DNA of 64,000 nucleotides from Flavobacteriaceae bacterium UBA3339 (GCA_002360925.1 DERN01000001.1:1-64000); one strand, 5' to 3'. Shown: positions 25,568 through 35,784, numbered from the stretch's first letter. Translations and numbers: made by a program. Notes: generated by a model from the letters alone, not told the origin.

Positions 25568-26266
25568 ATGAAAAAGACTATCTATTATTTATTATTTCCC
25601 TTTTTGAGCATTTTTGCTTCGTGCAGCACTTCAGATGATACTAATTTAAACGACGATGGAAATGGAAATCCAGCAAATAGTTCTTATTGGCCTTATGCTA
25701 TAGGAAATAAATGGCAGTTTAAAAATATAGATGATCCAGAAGATACGTTTGTTCATCACATTTACAAAACCATAAACTACGAAGGAAATACCTATTTTCA
25801 AATTGAGCCTTTAAATGCATTGGAAGAAACTGAACCTACAGAAGGTACAAGAGAATATAATGGTGTATTCTATGAACTTCACGGGGCTAGTTCTCAAATG
25901 GGAGTTAATATTTCTGCTGGAACAATGAAGAGTATAAACACAAATTTAAGTGTTGGTCAAGAATGGACAGATGATTTAACTCTAACCATATCAGGTGCTG
26001 CCAGTGGAGTTATTCAACATACAAACAAAGGTAAAATAGTAGAAAAAGTTGCAAGTGTAATCATAAATGGTAAAAACTATCAAAATGTTTTAAAAACGGA
26101 GCTTATAAAAACTGTTCTTAATAGTATTACCGGAAGTAGTTTTACAATAAAATACGAAGATTGGCTCGCTAAAGGGATAGGTCCTGTTTATAGAAAAACG
26201 ACCTATTACTATGATAATAATGAAGAAATAGAAGAATACCAATTAACTAGTTATTCTCTTAATTAA
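25568..26266 (+). CDS. lipoprotein of unknown function
   Basis: This 232-residue protein has a signal ending in LSIFASCSTSDDTN (lipobox cysteine about residue 19) and a mature domain with YWPYAIGNKWQFKN near its start. That opening is seen in many Bacteroidota surface lipoproteins. The middle is beta-rich with GKIVEKVASVIINGKNYQNV. It follows the OmpA paralogue by 29 bp and may share its transcript; a terminator follows. Confidence 0.6.
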   Translation: MKKTIYYLLFPFLSIFASCSTSDDTNLNDDGNGNPANSSYWPYAIGNKWQFKNIDDPEDTFVHHIYKTINYEGNTYFQIEPLNALEETEPTEGTREYNGVFYELHGASSQMGVNISAGTMKSINTNLSVGQEWTDDLTLTISGAASGVIQHTNKGKIVEKVASVIINGKNYQNVLKTELIKTVLNSITGSSFTIKYEDWLAKGIGPVYRKTTYYYDNNEEIEEYQLTSYSLN

Positions 26267-26277
26267 TCCATAAAATA

Positions 26278-26312
26278 CAGGCTGCTTCTAAAAAAGAAAC
26301 AGCCTTTTTAAA
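26278..26312 (+). terminator. rho-independent terminator
   Basis: AGGCTGCTTCT and AGAAACAGCCT form an imperfect stem followed by TTTTTAAAT. It closes the lipoprotein gene ending at 26266. Confidence 0.7.
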
Positions 26313-26322
26313 TATTTAATCT

Positions 26323-27264
26323 ATGAAAAAAATAATAACAAGTATTTTTATAACAACCATCTTTCTTTTTTATAATTGTAATTCTTCAGATGATATAAAA
26401 TCTACTGAAAATATAGAAGATATCAAAAGCAAACCGTTCACTGAAGGTTCTGTTGAAATGGGAATTTTTAGTAATGATATTGATCTAGGAAAACTTATAG
26501 GAAAGATAGATTTTTCTAAAGCTAACGTAAAAGAACAATATGAAAAATTAGTAGCCAATGATGCCGATGCAAAAGAAATTATTGATTTGATTGCTACTAT
26601 TGGAAATCAAAATCCGTTAGCAGCTTGGGCTATGACTTTAAATATTGCTGAATGTACCTATAATATTAAAAATGATGAAGTATTAGGGAAAGTTCGCGGT
26701 TTTGGATGGACAATGGATAATTATTATAATAAATCTCAAGACAAGGCAAGTATTTATTTAGAAGCTTTGACACAAACCGATAAAATTACCGAACAGGATA
26801 AAAAAATATATTCATTTTACAAACCTTCTGAAAACAAAGGTTCTGGAGCAATGAACGATGTAGATTTTAGTCAGTTTAATCGTGAAGCAAAAAGTACAAA
26901 ACAAAACATTTTAGGATATGAATGTGATGTAGTTGTTTACACTCCCAAAACAATAGATGAAAATATACCACTGCAGTTACAAAAATTAATTGTTTATACT
27001 TCGCCGTTATTTAATAATGCCATCAATTTTGCACATCCTTTTTATTTAGAAGAAAATCAAGGAATTTTACGATTAGATATTTATTATTTAAACCATGAAA
27101 AACCAACTTTGGTAATGAAACCAAAGGCGATTAAAGAAATTAAACTCACAGATAACGACTTAATCAGCAGAGTTACTACTCCGGTTTATACTCAAGATGA
27201 TATAAATTGGGGCTTTAAAGCTTTAGCTATTATGATGAGCGGTTGGGCTGCATTAGAAAATTAA
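26323..27264 (+). CDS. lipoprotein of unknown function
   Basis: This 313-residue protein has the signal MKKIITSIFITTIFLFYNCN (Cys19) followed by SSDD. The mature part contains GSVEMGIFSNDIDLGKL and an alpha/beta region with NILGYECDVVVYTPK. The phrase "extractable from an exported precursor", such as the DUF4412-like group, comes to mind, but I cannot assign it. It is a separate unit after the terminator at 26278-26312 and runs convergently toward the serine hydrolase gene. Confidence 0.55.
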   Translation: MKKIITSIFITTIFLFYNCNSSDDIKSTENIEDIKSKPFTEGSVEMGIFSNDIDLGKLIGKIDFSKANVKEQYEKLVANDADAKEIIDLIATIGNQNPLAAWAMTLNIAECTYNIKNDEVLGKVRGFGWTMDNYYNKSQDKASIYLEALTQTDKITEQDKKIYSFYKPSENKGSGAMNDVDFSQFNREAKSTKQNILGYECDVVVYTPKTIDENIPLQLQKLIVYTSPLFNNAINFAHPFYLEENQGILRLDIYYLNHEKPTLVMKPKAIKEIKLTDNDLISRVTTPVYTQDDINWGFKALAIMMSGWAALEN

Positions 27265-27369
27265 AGGGAAGAATAGAAGTGTTTTCACAAAATTGTTTTT
27301 AATGTTGTGGCCTACGTATTTATTACTAAATAAATTATGCAGAGTAAATACTATGAAGTTTTATGACCT

Positions 27370-28590
27370 TTATTTACTAATATTATTTTCGTAATCAGAT
27401 AAATATTTCCATATATCTTCTATTTCAGGCCACACATTATCAGTAAAATCAGTATCGGTATTCACCAAAATTATTTTACCGATTTTAGTCGTAGGATTAA
27501 AATACATGGCAGTAAAAACTCCCGGATCAGAACCATTATGACCAATCATACTATTATTAACTTTTAAGAAACCATCTCTAAACTCAATGAATATTCCATA
27601 ATTTTCTGTTTTTCCGTTATCTATAAATTCTTGTTTTTCAAACAGTTTTTTATAACTTTCTTTACTTAACAATTTTCCATTTCCTTCATATCCTTTTATT
27701 AATTCAGATAAAAATAGTCCTAAATCGTGACTAGATGTAATAAATCCTCCATCAGCATATGTTATAAGTGAATATTCGGCAATCATTTTTTCTTTGTTTG
27801 CAAATAATCTTGTGCGTTTTGTAATGTCAATATCTTCAGATTTCCAACCTGAATGATGCATTTTTAATGGTTTTAATATATAATTTTGAGTAAAAGTTCG
27901 ATAATCTTGTCCAATTGCAGATTCTATAGCTAAAGCACAAAGAGCAGCAGCGATATTAGAATACTCACGCACTTCTCCAGGTTTCGAATTCAAAAACGTA
28001 TTCTTTTTGTACCATTTACCATTTTCAGTCAAACTATTTTTCATGAAATCATGTAGAGATATATTTGTTTCGGGTTTATTGAAATAATCATAAACGCCTT
28101 CATTTTCATCATGTTTATCTTTAGCTAAAACATACGATTTTGCATAAATTTCATCTAAATCTGTAATTGAAGAAGTGTGATATGCCAAATGCTTAATCAA
28201 TATCGGAACTTCAGGATGATTTGGATTGATAATTTTAAAAGGTAAATAATTATTGATTGGATCATTAAGATTTAATTTTCCTAATTCCTGCGCTTTAAGT
28301 AAAGAAATACCGATTAATGTCTTAGATATTGAAGCTATATTTTGAGTTGTACTCGATGTATATGTTTTATCTTCTTCAATATTTGTAAATCCAAATCCGT
28401 TTTCATAAATCAATCCCTTTTCGTTAACTACAGAAACCGAAAATCCTTTAATAGCATCTTTTTCATATGCTAATTCTAAATTTTTAGTTAGTAGATCATT
28501 GGCTTTATCAGTCTTTACTTGGCTTTTAGAAACGGTTTTACAAGAAAACAGAAAGGTTGATGTAATAAGTATTAAAAGTATATTTTTCAT
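27370..28590 (-). CDS. beta-lactamase-family serine hydrolase (class C-like)
   Basis: This 406-residue lipoprotein (lipobox in STFLFSCKT) has the serine beta-lactamase/penicillin-binding fold. It shows the active-site tetrad SISK in NIASISKTLIGISLL and the YSN triad in REYSNIAAALCALAIES, with GHNGSDPG in place of KTG near the C-terminus. Such proteins include esterases and D-amino-acid peptidases; clinical beta-lactamase activity should not be assumed. I start at ATG 28590 (MKNILLILITS), which gives a clean lipoprotein signal; an ATG eight codons upstream is possible. Confidence 0.85.
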   Translation of the reverse strand: MKNILLILITSTFLFSCKTVSKSQVKTDKANDLLTKNLELAYEKDAIKGFSVSVVNEKGLIYENGFGFTNIEEDKTYTSSTTQNIASISKTLIGISLLKAQELGKLNLNDPINNYLPFKIINPNHPEVPILIKHLAYHTSSITDLDEIYAKSYVLAKDKHDENEGVYDYFNKPETNISLHDFMKNSLTENGKWYKKNTFLNSKPGEVREYSNIAAALCALAIESAIGQDYRTFTQNYILKPLKMHHSGWKSEDIDITKRTRLFANKEKMIAEYSLITYADGGFITSSHDLGLFLSELIKGYEGNGKLLSKESYKKLFEKQEFIDNGKTENYGIFIEFRDGFLKVNNSMIGHNGSDPGVFTAMYFNPTTKIGKIILVNTDTDFTDNVWPEIEDIWKYLSDYENNISK

Positions 28591-28669
28591 TGTAAAGGAA
28601 ATAGCTAGTTTCACAAAATTGTTTCTAAAAATACATAAATATTAAATATTTGAAGATATTTTAAAAAAT

Positions 28670-28702
28670 AAACCTCGTTTAAATCTTTTTTAAACGAGGT
28701 TT
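28670..28702 (-). terminator. terminator of the FAH-family gene
   Basis: AAACCTCGTTTAAA and TTTAAACGAGGTTT form a 14-bp stem. On the minus strand it is followed by TTATTTTTTAAAAT. It lies 55 bp after the end of the FAH gene and separates it from the serine hydrolase gene. Confidence 0.75.
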
Positions 28703-28756
28703 GTGTTTGTTTTAAATTGTAATTACAATTTTGTAAACGGTTAATTATTTTAGTCG

Positions 28757-29743
28757 TTATTTTTTGTATTCTTTTACAACTTGGTTGATTTTTCCAAAAA
28801 TAGATTGACCTTCTTTATCTTTCATTTCAATTTCGATTCGGTCTCCAAAAGACATGAAAGGTGTTGAAGGTTTACCATCTTTTATTACTTCCAAACATCT
28901 AACTTCAGCTAAACAGCTAGCTCCGTTAAGGCTACCTTGATTAGCCACAGTTCCCGAACCAATTACAGTTCCTGCCATTAACGAACGAGTTTTAGCAGCA
29001 TGCGCAATTAATTGTCCGAAATGAAATGTCATGTCAATTCCTGCATTTGGCGAACCAATCAATTTTCCGTTCAATGTTGAATTTAGAGGTAAATGAACTT
29101 TTCCGTCTTTCCAGCTATCTTCTAATTCATCAGGTGTAACAACAACAGGAGCAAAGGAAGTCCAAGGTTTTGATTGATAGAAACCAAACTGCTTAGATAG
29201 TTCGTTAGGAATTAAATTTCTTAGCGAAACATCGTTTATTATCGTAATCAATTTAATGTGTTTTAATGCTTCTTCCGGATTTAAACCTGCTGGAACGTCA
29301 TCAGTTATTACCGCAACTTCCGATTCAAAATCAATTCCCCAATCTTCTTTTTCAATTTCAATATCATCATTTGCGCCAATAAACGCGTCAGAAGCTCCCA
29401 TATACATTAAAGGATCTGTCCAAAAAGATTCTGGCAATTCTGCATTTCTAGCTTTGCGTACAAGTTCCACGTGCGTAACATAAGCACTTCCATCGGCCCA
29501 ATGATAAGCTCTTGGAATAGGAGCCATTACTTTTAAGGACGAAAAATCTAATACATTCGATAATTTATCAGAATTTAAATCTTCATAAACAGTTTGCAAT
29601 TTGTTTTGAATTTCGTTCCAATTATCTAATGCAGATTGCATGGTTTCGGCAATTTCGGGAACTTTTACAGCTTTTGTTAATTCTTTATTAACTACTACCA
29701 ATTGCCCGTCTCTTGTGTTGTTATCTATTGAAGCTAATTTCAT
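28757..29743 (-). CDS. fumarylacetoacetate hydrolase family protein
   Basis: This 328-residue protein matches the FAH family. The metal-binding acidic residues appear in the block IEIEKEDWGIDFESEVAVIT and ITIINDVSLRN, with KPWTSFAPVVVTPDEL, then AGTVIGSGTVANQG and SFGDRIEIEMKD. Family enzymes cleave or decarboxylate beta-diketo acids such as fumarylacetoacetate. Some flavobacterial relatives function in tyrosine degradation, but no hmgA, hppD or maiA gene is seen near, so the substrate is open. The gene is followed by its own terminator. Confidence 0.88.
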   Translation of the reverse strand: MKLASIDNNTRDGQLVVVNKELTKAVKVPEIAETMQSALDNWNEIQNKLQTVYEDLNSDKLSNVLDFSSLKVMAPIPRAYHWADGSAYVTHVELVRKARNAELPESFWTDPLMYMGASDAFIGANDDIEIEKEDWGIDFESEVAVITDDVPAGLNPEEALKHIKLITIINDVSLRNLIPNELSKQFGFYQSKPWTSFAPVVVTPDELEDSWKDGKVHLPLNSTLNGKLIGSPNAGIDMTFHFGQLIAHAAKTRSLMAGTVIGSGTVANQGSLNGASCLAEVRCLEVIKDGKPSTPFMSFGDRIEIEMKDKEGQSIFGKINQVVKEYKK

Positions 29744-30088
29744 TTAATATGTTTTTATCATTATTGTTTATGTAAAATATATAGGCAAATTGCAGAATAA
29801 ATTCAGTCACGAAGTTTATCTTGTGATATACAAAAACCAATATATTTTAACATGCGCTAATTTACATTTTTTGACCAAACTAAACAGAAACACAACACCA
29901 AAAAGATAAAAAATCTTCAACGTTGATTTTTAATTATAAAAAGAATAATGAAATGCGATGAAGAGAAATTTTGTTTTTATTAAAAAAACTATTTTGAAAT
30001 TTCAATTGTTATAATTGAGTTTGATTTTTGAAGTGGAAACTCATTTTAGTTTTATTTGCTGAGGTTTTTTATTATCTTAATAAAAAAA
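29744..30088. other. intergenic region between divergent genes
   Basis: The 345-bp AT-rich gap separates the FAH gene (minus) and the zinc peptidase gene (plus). I saw no repeat, hairpin or exact TAnnTTTG box. Both promoters must be here. Confidence 0.5.
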
Positions 30089-30853
30089 ATGTTTTTTACA
30101 GGATCTCGTCTTTTTTACGATCGCTATAGGTTAAATTCACCGAAGGGAAATTTCCAATTAAAGCTTACTCCCGAACAAATTATTTATCAATTTGCGGATA
30201 CTATTGTAAAAGTTTTTCCTATTTTTAACCAAATACCTCATAGATTTAAGCTCAATTTTAGCAAACGTATTTTAAATTTTTTAAAACAATACGCGTTTTT
30301 AGCTAAAGAAAATGCATCATTAACCAATGCACAAAAAGTGGCTATTGCAGCAAGTTATGTAAAGCTTACATTGGGTTATCATCAATTTTTAATAAATACA
30401 TTCGATACCATTGTTGTTTATCCAACAGCACAATATTTTCCTCATTTAAACGAAACTCATACCGGACATTTTAATCCAAAGATGAAAGTCATTATGTTGG
30501 CTTTAGATGAATTTGAGCACGATATTTATTATAACGAAGATGGAAAAGATGTTGCATTACATGAGTTTACTCACGCATTGTGTTTTGAAATGATGCAAGC
30601 TTATGCTAAACATCCCGATGCAGATCAATTTAAAAAAGGATTCCGTTTAATTTTTGAGTGGATCGCTATTCCACAACATAAGATGAGGATTGATCAGATC
30701 GAATTTTTACGGGCTTATGCCTTTACTGATCGATTGGAATTAGTTTCGGTTTTAATTGAATTATTTTTTGAAAAAGAAACGATTTTTAAAACACATTTTC
30801 CCGATTTGTATCAATATGTAGGCGGTATGATTAAACATCCGAAAACGAAATAG
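30089..30853 (+). CDS. zinc-dependent peptidase (MtfA/M90-like)
   Basis: This 254-residue protein has the metallopeptidase motif LHEFTHAL (His near 158) with a distal glutamate-rich helix, which matches the MtfA/glucose-regulated peptidase group. MtfA members are cytosolic zinc peptidases that in E. coli bind the Mlc repressor; the flavobacterial role is unknown. The N-terminus has RLFYDRYRLNSPKGNFQL, with no signal. I prefer ATG 30089; an in-frame TTG at 30056 would add 11 residues. Single gene with its own promoter region. Confidence 0.8.
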   Translation: MFFTGSRLFYDRYRLNSPKGNFQLKLTPEQIIYQFADTIVKVFPIFNQIPHRFKLNFSKRILNFLKQYAFLAKENASLTNAQKVAIAASYVKLTLGYHQFLINTFDTIVVYPTAQYFPHLNETHTGHFNPKMKVIMLALDEFEHDIYYNEDGKDVALHEFTHALCFEMMQAYAKHPDADQFKKGFRLIFEWIAIPQHKMRIDQIEFLRAYAFTDRLELVSVLIELFFEKETIFKTHFPDLYQYVGGMIKHPKTK

Positions 30854-31011
30854 CTTTTAAATGCATTATCAATGTATTAACTAACAAATATGCAAATTCA
30901 GGTTAGAAATTAATTTCATTTATCGTATCAATCAATAGTTTTATTCTTAAAGAATATTGATTGGTCGACAATTTTTGTTGGTTAAATACTTTTTTTGGAA
31001 ATTAGACGATT

Positions 31012-32085
31012 ATGGAAGAAAGGACAATAAATCAAACAAAAATCACCAATTTAGTAGGAGTCATATTATTGGCAATATTGATATTCTTAATGATACCTTT
31101 ATCATACGGAATGCAATTGCCTTTTGTATATTGGGTAAATCAGGTTGTTTTCTTTCTTTTATTACTTAGCCTTCTGTTTTTAAATACAAAATGGTTAGCT
31201 CCAACTTTTCTTTTTCAAAAAAAATATTTTCAATATTATTTTATTTTATGTGTTGTATGCGCTTTAATGATATGGATACTTAAACACTCTGGAGAATGGT
31301 TAAATCTGTCAGAAGAAATTCAGAAATCAGTTAAAGAAACGGGCTATAAACAAAAACATTGGGCTCGCGATCTCTCAGTGTTTTTTTATATTTTCCTTAT
31401 TCAGATTTTAATTTTAGGTGTAAATATTGCCGGAATATTAATAAAAAAATGGCAAGACGAGAAAAATGTCCGTTTAAGATTAGAAAAAGACAAGTTAGAA
31501 ATGGAACTTTCTTTTTTAAAATCTCAGATCAATCCGCACTTTTTTTTCAATAGCCTCAATACCATTAATGCATTAACTTATATTCAAGTAGAAGAATCTA
31601 GAAAAGCTATCAAGAAATTAGGCAACATCATGCGCCATCTTTTGTATAACACCACAGATCAAACATATACTTTAAAACAGGAAATAGATTTCATTAGAAA
31701 TTATGTCGAGTTAATGAAAATGAGATCGCCTCAAAGAGTATTGATTGATTTTTTGGTAGATATAAAATCTCCAGAACTTAAAATTGCATCCATGATTTTT
31801 CTTCCTTTTATTGAAAATTCTTTTAAGCATGGAATAAGTGCTCAATCCGAAAGTCGTATAATTATTGGTATCGAAGAAAAGGATCATGTTCTTTTATTTT
31901 ATACGAAGAATACAATTTTTGATAGGAATATAGAGGAAAAAGACGATAATAATTCACATCAAGGAATCGGAATACAGAATACCCGTCGTAGATTAGAATT
32001 ATTATATCCCGATCAATATTCTTTGTCAATAACAAAGAATAAAGAGTTTAATTTACTTCTTAAAATTAATTTGAATGAAGATTAG
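31012..32085 (+). CDS. LytS-type membrane histidine kinase
   Basis: This 357-residue kinase has four hydrophobic helices (about 12-30, 40-62, 72-92 and 118-145) and a His_kinase domain with QINPHFFFNSLNTINAL (His near 174), plus the ATPase blocks PFIENSFKHGI and GIGIQNTRRRLELLY. Together with the overlapping LytTR regulator (11-bp overlap) it forms a two-gene system. A large TonB-type receptor gene follows 240 bp downstream and is a plausible target; no regulatory site was identified. Confidence 0.9.
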   Translation: MEERTINQTKITNLVGVILLAILIFLMIPLSYGMQLPFVYWVNQVVFFLLLLSLLFLNTKWLAPTFLFQKKYFQYYFILCVVCALMIWILKHSGEWLNLSEEIQKSVKETGYKQKHWARDLSVFFYIFLIQILILGVNIAGILIKKWQDEKNVRLRLEKDKLEMELSFLKSQINPHFFFNSLNTINALTYIQVEESRKAIKKLGNIMRHLLYNTTDQTYTLKQEIDFIRNYVELMKMRSPQRVLIDFLVDIKSPELKIASMIFLPFIENSFKHGISAQSESRIIIGIEEKDHVLLFYTKNTIFDRNIEEKDDNNSHQGIGIQNTRRRLELLYPDQYSLSITKNKEFNLLLKINLNED

Positions 32086-32809
32086 ATGTATAACGGTTGA
32101 TGACGAGCCATTAGCTTTAAATATGGTTAGTACTTTTGTTAAAAAAACACCTTTCTTAGAACTTGCAGCGTCGTTTGATAATGCGATAGATGCTTTAGAT
32201 TATATTCAATCTAATGATGTCCAGCTTTTATTTCTTGATATTCAAATGGCAGGTTTGACCGGAATGGAGCTAGCTCGAATTTTAATGACAGATAATAATA
32301 AAACCAAACCATATATTGTTTTTACTACAGCTTACAGTGAATTTGCTTTAGAAAGTTATAAGGTAGAAGCCGCAGATTATATTTTAAAACCTTTCGATTA
32401 CGAAGATTTTATAAAAGCTGTTTCTAAAGTCCGTAATAGAATGGAACAAAAGAATGAATTGGTTGAAGGAATTCAAAACGAGCATCAGGATTATATCTTT
32501 ATTAAAACAGATTCGCAAATTACAAGAGTCGAAATACGAAATATATTGTACATAGAAGCATTGAAAGATTATGTTAAGATACATGTAAATAATCATTCTA
32601 GCGCTATATTGTCTTTGATGAGTTTAAAAAAACTGGAAGATAAATTAGCTCCTTATGGTTTTTTAAGAATTCACAGATCCTATATTATTTCTTTTGCTAA
32701 TGTAGACGCTCTTTTAAAAAACAGTATTAGAATTGGAGATAAAACCATTCCGGTAGGGGCAATTTACAAAGAAGAATATAACAGTTATGTAAATCAATGG
32801 ATTAAGTAA
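32075..32809 (+). CDS. LytTR-family response regulator
   Basis: This 244-residue protein has a receiver domain (VDDEPLAL, phosphoacceptor Asp near 55 in LLFLDIQMAGLTG, KPF) and a C-terminal LytTR domain with IFIKTDSQITRVEIRNILYI and FLRIHRSYIISFANVDALL. LytTR domains bind short TA-rich direct repeats. It overlaps the LytS-type kinase by 11 bp. Regulation of the downstream receptor is inferred from order only. Confidence 0.92.
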   Translation: MKIRCITVDDEPLALNMVSTFVKKTPFLELAASFDNAIDALDYIQSNDVQLLFLDIQMAGLTGMELARILMTDNNKTKPYIVFTTAYSEFALESYKVEAADYILKPFDYEDFIKAVSKVRNRMEQKNELVEGIQNEHQDYIFIKTDSQITRVEIRNILYIEALKDYVKIHVNNHSSAILSLMSLKKLEDKLAPYGFLRIHRSYIISFANVDALLKNSIRIGDKTIPVGAIYKEEYNSYVNQWIK

Positions 32810-33051
32810 AACGTAATAAATGTCATCAGATATGAAAGATACATAGAAATCTTCAAAAAACTAATTATTCTATTTTAAAGAATTTGCTTGAATCTTGTTT
32901 ATTTGTTAAAAGTATAAATTGTAGTGTTTAACTCAAAAAAACACGCTTTCGTCTATATGTTTTTTTAAGATGTCTTTAATTAAAGAGATTTGATAATTCA
33001 ATTAGTAATCCTTTTTAATATTTATCAAAAAAATCAAATAGCAAGAAAGTT

Positions 33052-35511
33052 ATGAATCTTAAAAACATTACATTATTTTTATTTATTATCTGTTATCATG
33101 CTATATGGGCTCAAAGTCCAAAAGCGCAGTTAACCGGCAGAGTAATTGACTCATTAAGCAAAGAAGCTGTTTATTACGCAACTATTTCTCTAAATCCGGT
33201 TGCTGATGTTGAAAAAGTGAATGGCACGATAACGGATGAAAAAGGTAGTTTTACTTTAAAAGATATTGATCTGGGCTCGTATAATATTACGGTTGATTTT
33301 ATGGGATTTGAACCTAAAACCTTTTCAAATTTTACTTTAAAACCAGGCGAGAATAATTTAGGAACTATACTTCTTCAATCTAATGAAACATATCTTTCAG
33401 AAGTTGTTATTCAAGCAGACCGCCCGATCATTGAAAACCAAATAGATCGTTTGGTATACAATGCTGAACGAGATGTTACTTCTGCAGGCGGAAATGCAAT
33501 AGATGTTTTACGAAAAGTACCCATGTTATCTGTTGATATAGAAGGAAACGTTTCATTAGCGGGGAGTCAAGGAGTGAGAATTTTGATTAATGGAAAACCT
33601 TCTGGAATGATGGCAAACAATATGGGAGACGCCTTAAAAATGATTCCAGCAGATCAAATTAGAAGTATAGAGGTTATTACAAGTCCTTCCGCAAAATATG
33701 ATGCCGAAGGATCTTCAGGAATTATCAATATCATAACTAAAAAGAAGGATATTGCAGGAATAAACGGATCTGTTTCAGGAGGAATTGGAACCAGACATAA
33801 TAATGGAAATGCAAGTTTAAATATAAGAAAAGGTAAACTTGGGATTGTTGCTAATTTAGGAGGCAATTATATGTGGCCACAGAACGTAACTAATGAATTC
33901 GAACAATTTGACGTTTTAGGAAATCCGACAATCAAACAAAGTGCAAAAAATAAAACGACTCGTTCAGGTTTACGTGGCTCTGTTGGAATTGATTATGATT
34001 TAACAGATAACGATTTATTTTCGACAACCTTCTCTGCAAACACATTTGAGATGGGGAAAAACGGAGCTAATACGTCTCAGTTTTTCTCACCAAATAATGC
34101 CACAACTTCCTTGGTTTCTCATTTAAATCAACAAAATAAAATCAATGGTTTTGATTGGTCGGTAGATTATATCCGAAAGTTTCAAAAACCAAAACAAGAA
34201 TTGGCTATATCGGGGCAATTTTCAAGAAACAATAACAATACCGATTATACTACATGGTACGAAGAAGGTTTGCGTGTAGACGAAATGGGAATAAATAGAG
34301 GTGAAAATGATGAATTAACTTTTCAGGTAGATTATGTGCAACCAATAGGAAAATCAACTTTAGAAGTGGGAGCAAAAACTATTTTAAGAGATATATCAAG
34401 TGCAATAAAAATTAGTGAATTTAGAAATGATGCTTATCAGTTACTAGATAATCGATCTTATGATTTCAATTATGATCAGGATGTTGTTGCAGCATATATT
34501 ACATATGGTTTTGATTTAGGGAAAAAATATCAGGTAAAAGCAGGTTTAAGAATGGAATATACCAACTTGGAAGGACAACCAGCTGGAGATATTCAAGCTT
34601 TTAATAATAATTATACCAATTTATTACCAAGTGCCATTGTTTCCAGAAAATTAAGTCAAACATCAAGTTTGAAATTAAGTTACAATCAACGAATCCAAAG
34701 ACCAAGTCTTTTTTATCTAAATCCTTTCAGAGATACTTCTGATCCCATTATTCAGAAACAAGGAAATCCCGAACTAAATCCCGAACTCTCGCATAATATT
34801 GAATTAGGTTATTCTACGTTTATTAAAAGAAATATGATTAATGCTTCGCTTTTTTACCGTAAAACAACTGATGTTATTGAAAGTTTAAATCAAATAGATC
34901 TTGTTACAACACCAGGACAGCCGATTTCATTAACAACTTTTGAAAATATAGGGAACTACGAATCTTTTGGCGTTAACTTATTTGTTTCGGTTTCTCCAAT
35001 CCAAAATTTAACTTTAAGAAGCAATATCAGCTTATTTACCTATGAAGCAAAAGGAAACGCTTTTAGTACGGCGGTTAGTACCCAAACAGATGAAATGTAT
35101 TTGATGTATCGCGCATTTATTAATGCAAGTTATAAAATTGATAACAGTTTGATTGTAGAATCTTTTTTAATGTTGAATTCACCAAAGCATACATTCCAAG
35201 GAACAACGCCCTCGTTTAGTATGTGGACTTTAGCGATAAAAAAAGAAATTATGGATAAAAAAGCGACAATAGGCTTAAGTGCTACAGATCCGTTTACCGA
35301 AAACAAAAAATTTAAATCGGAAGTGAAAACACCTGAATATTCACAGAATAATAGAATGAGTTTGCCTTTTAGATCGTTCGGAATCACTTTTAGTTACAAT
35401 TTCGGAACAGCAGACACGAAAAGCAAAGCTAAGAAAGAAAGAGGAATTAAAAACGATGATCAGAAAAACGATGAGTCAAATCAAGGAACTCAAATGGGAA
35501 GTGGTATGTAA
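33052..35511 (+). CDS. outer-membrane beta-barrel TonB-type receptor
   Basis: This 819-residue protein has a signal peptide (LFLFIICYHAIWAQ), a CarboxypepD_reg-like domain (about 25-105, with GRVIDSLSKEAVYYATISL), a plug-like region (about 120-230, GGNAIDVLRKVPMLSVDIEG and VRILINGKPSG) and a C-terminal barrel with PELNPELSHNIELGYST. The tail is charged and lacks the final aromatic, which is usual for the outer membrane beta-barrel family protein group related to TonB-dependent receptors. The substrate is unknown and no SusD partner is present. It lies behind the LytS/LytTR pair. Confidence 0.85.
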   Translation: MNLKNITLFLFIICYHAIWAQSPKAQLTGRVIDSLSKEAVYYATISLNPVADVEKVNGTITDEKGSFTLKDIDLGSYNITVDFMGFEPKTFSNFTLKPGENNLGTILLQSNETYLSEVVIQADRPIIENQIDRLVYNAERDVTSAGGNAIDVLRKVPMLSVDIEGNVSLAGSQGVRILINGKPSGMMANNMGDALKMIPADQIRSIEVITSPSAKYDAEGSSGIINIITKKKDIAGINGSVSGGIGTRHNNGNASLNIRKGKLGIVANLGGNYMWPQNVTNEFEQFDVLGNPTIKQSAKNKTTRSGLRGSVGIDYDLTDNDLFSTTFSANTFEMGKNGANTSQFFSPNNATTSLVSHLNQQNKINGFDWSVDYIRKFQKPKQELAISGQFSRNNNNTDYTTWYEEGLRVDEMGINRGENDELTFQVDYVQPIGKSTLEVGAKTILRDISSAIKISEFRNDAYQLLDNRSYDFNYDQDVVAAYITYGFDLGKKYQVKAGLRMEYTNLEGQPAGDIQAFNNNYTNLLPSAIVSRKLSQTSSLKLSYNQRIQRPSLFYLNPFRDTSDPIIQKQGNPELNPELSHNIELGYSTFIKRNMINASLFYRKTTDVIESLNQIDLVTTPGQPISLTTFENIGNYESFGVNLFVSVSPIQNLTLRSNISLFTYEAKGNAFSTAVSTQTDEMYLMYRAFINASYKIDNSLIVESFLMLNSPKHTFQGTTPSFSMWTLAIKKEIMDKKATIGLSATDPFTENKKFKSEVKTPEYSQNNRMSLPFRSFGITFSYNFGTADTKSKAKKERGIKNDDQKNDESNQGTQMGSGM

Positions 35512-35548
35512 AAAATATCTATTTATAAGTAATAATCGTTTCTTTTGA

Positions 35549-35580
35549 TTGGTCATTAAATTATAAAAAGTCTATTTTTG
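35549..35580 (+). promoter_or_regulatory. Bacteroidota-type promoter of the H1-like gene
   Basis: TTG at 35549-35551 and TATTTTTG at 35573-35580 are separated by 21 bp. This matches the TTG-N17-23-TAnnTTTG pattern of flavobacterial housekeeping promoters and lies 25 bp before the ATG at 35606. Confidence 0.45.
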
Positions 35581-35605
35581 CTTTTTTAATTTAAAATAGT
35601 CCATA

Positions 35606-35782
35606 ATGAACGAATTGATCGAAAAAATCAATGCAGAATTTGAAACTTTTAAATCAGATTCTGAAGAGCAAATGTCAAAAGGAAATAAAGCTGCGGGAAC
35701 AAGAGCTCGTAAAGCAACTTTAAACTTAGAAAAGCTTTTGAAAGAATTTAGAAAAGCATCGTTAGAAGCTTCTAAAGCTTAA
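35606..35782 (+). CDS. histone H1-like small protein
   Basis: This 58-residue protein (MNELIEKINAEFETFKSDSE at the start) continues with KGNKAAGTRARKATLNLEKL and ends in KEFRKASLEASKA. It is lysine- and alanine-rich and matches the short Hc1/H1-like nucleoid proteins common in Bacteroidota. It likely binds DNA non-specifically. A good promoter lies in front and a strong terminator follows immediately, so it is a monocistronic unit. It is easily missed because of its size. Confidence 0.8.
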   Translation: MNELIEKINAEFETFKSDSEEQMSKGNKAAGTRARKATLNLEKLLKEFRKASLEASKA

Positions 35783-35784
35783 TA

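Noticed and set aside
27370..28590. Interpretation of the serine hydrolase as a resistance beta-lactamase
   Set aside because: It has the SxxK and YxN motifs but is a lipoprotein with a non-KTG third motif, more typical of esterase or peptidase members.
30957..31169. Plus-strand frame of 70 residues near the LytS-type kinase
   Set aside because: It overlaps the kinase start in another frame and has no family-like features.
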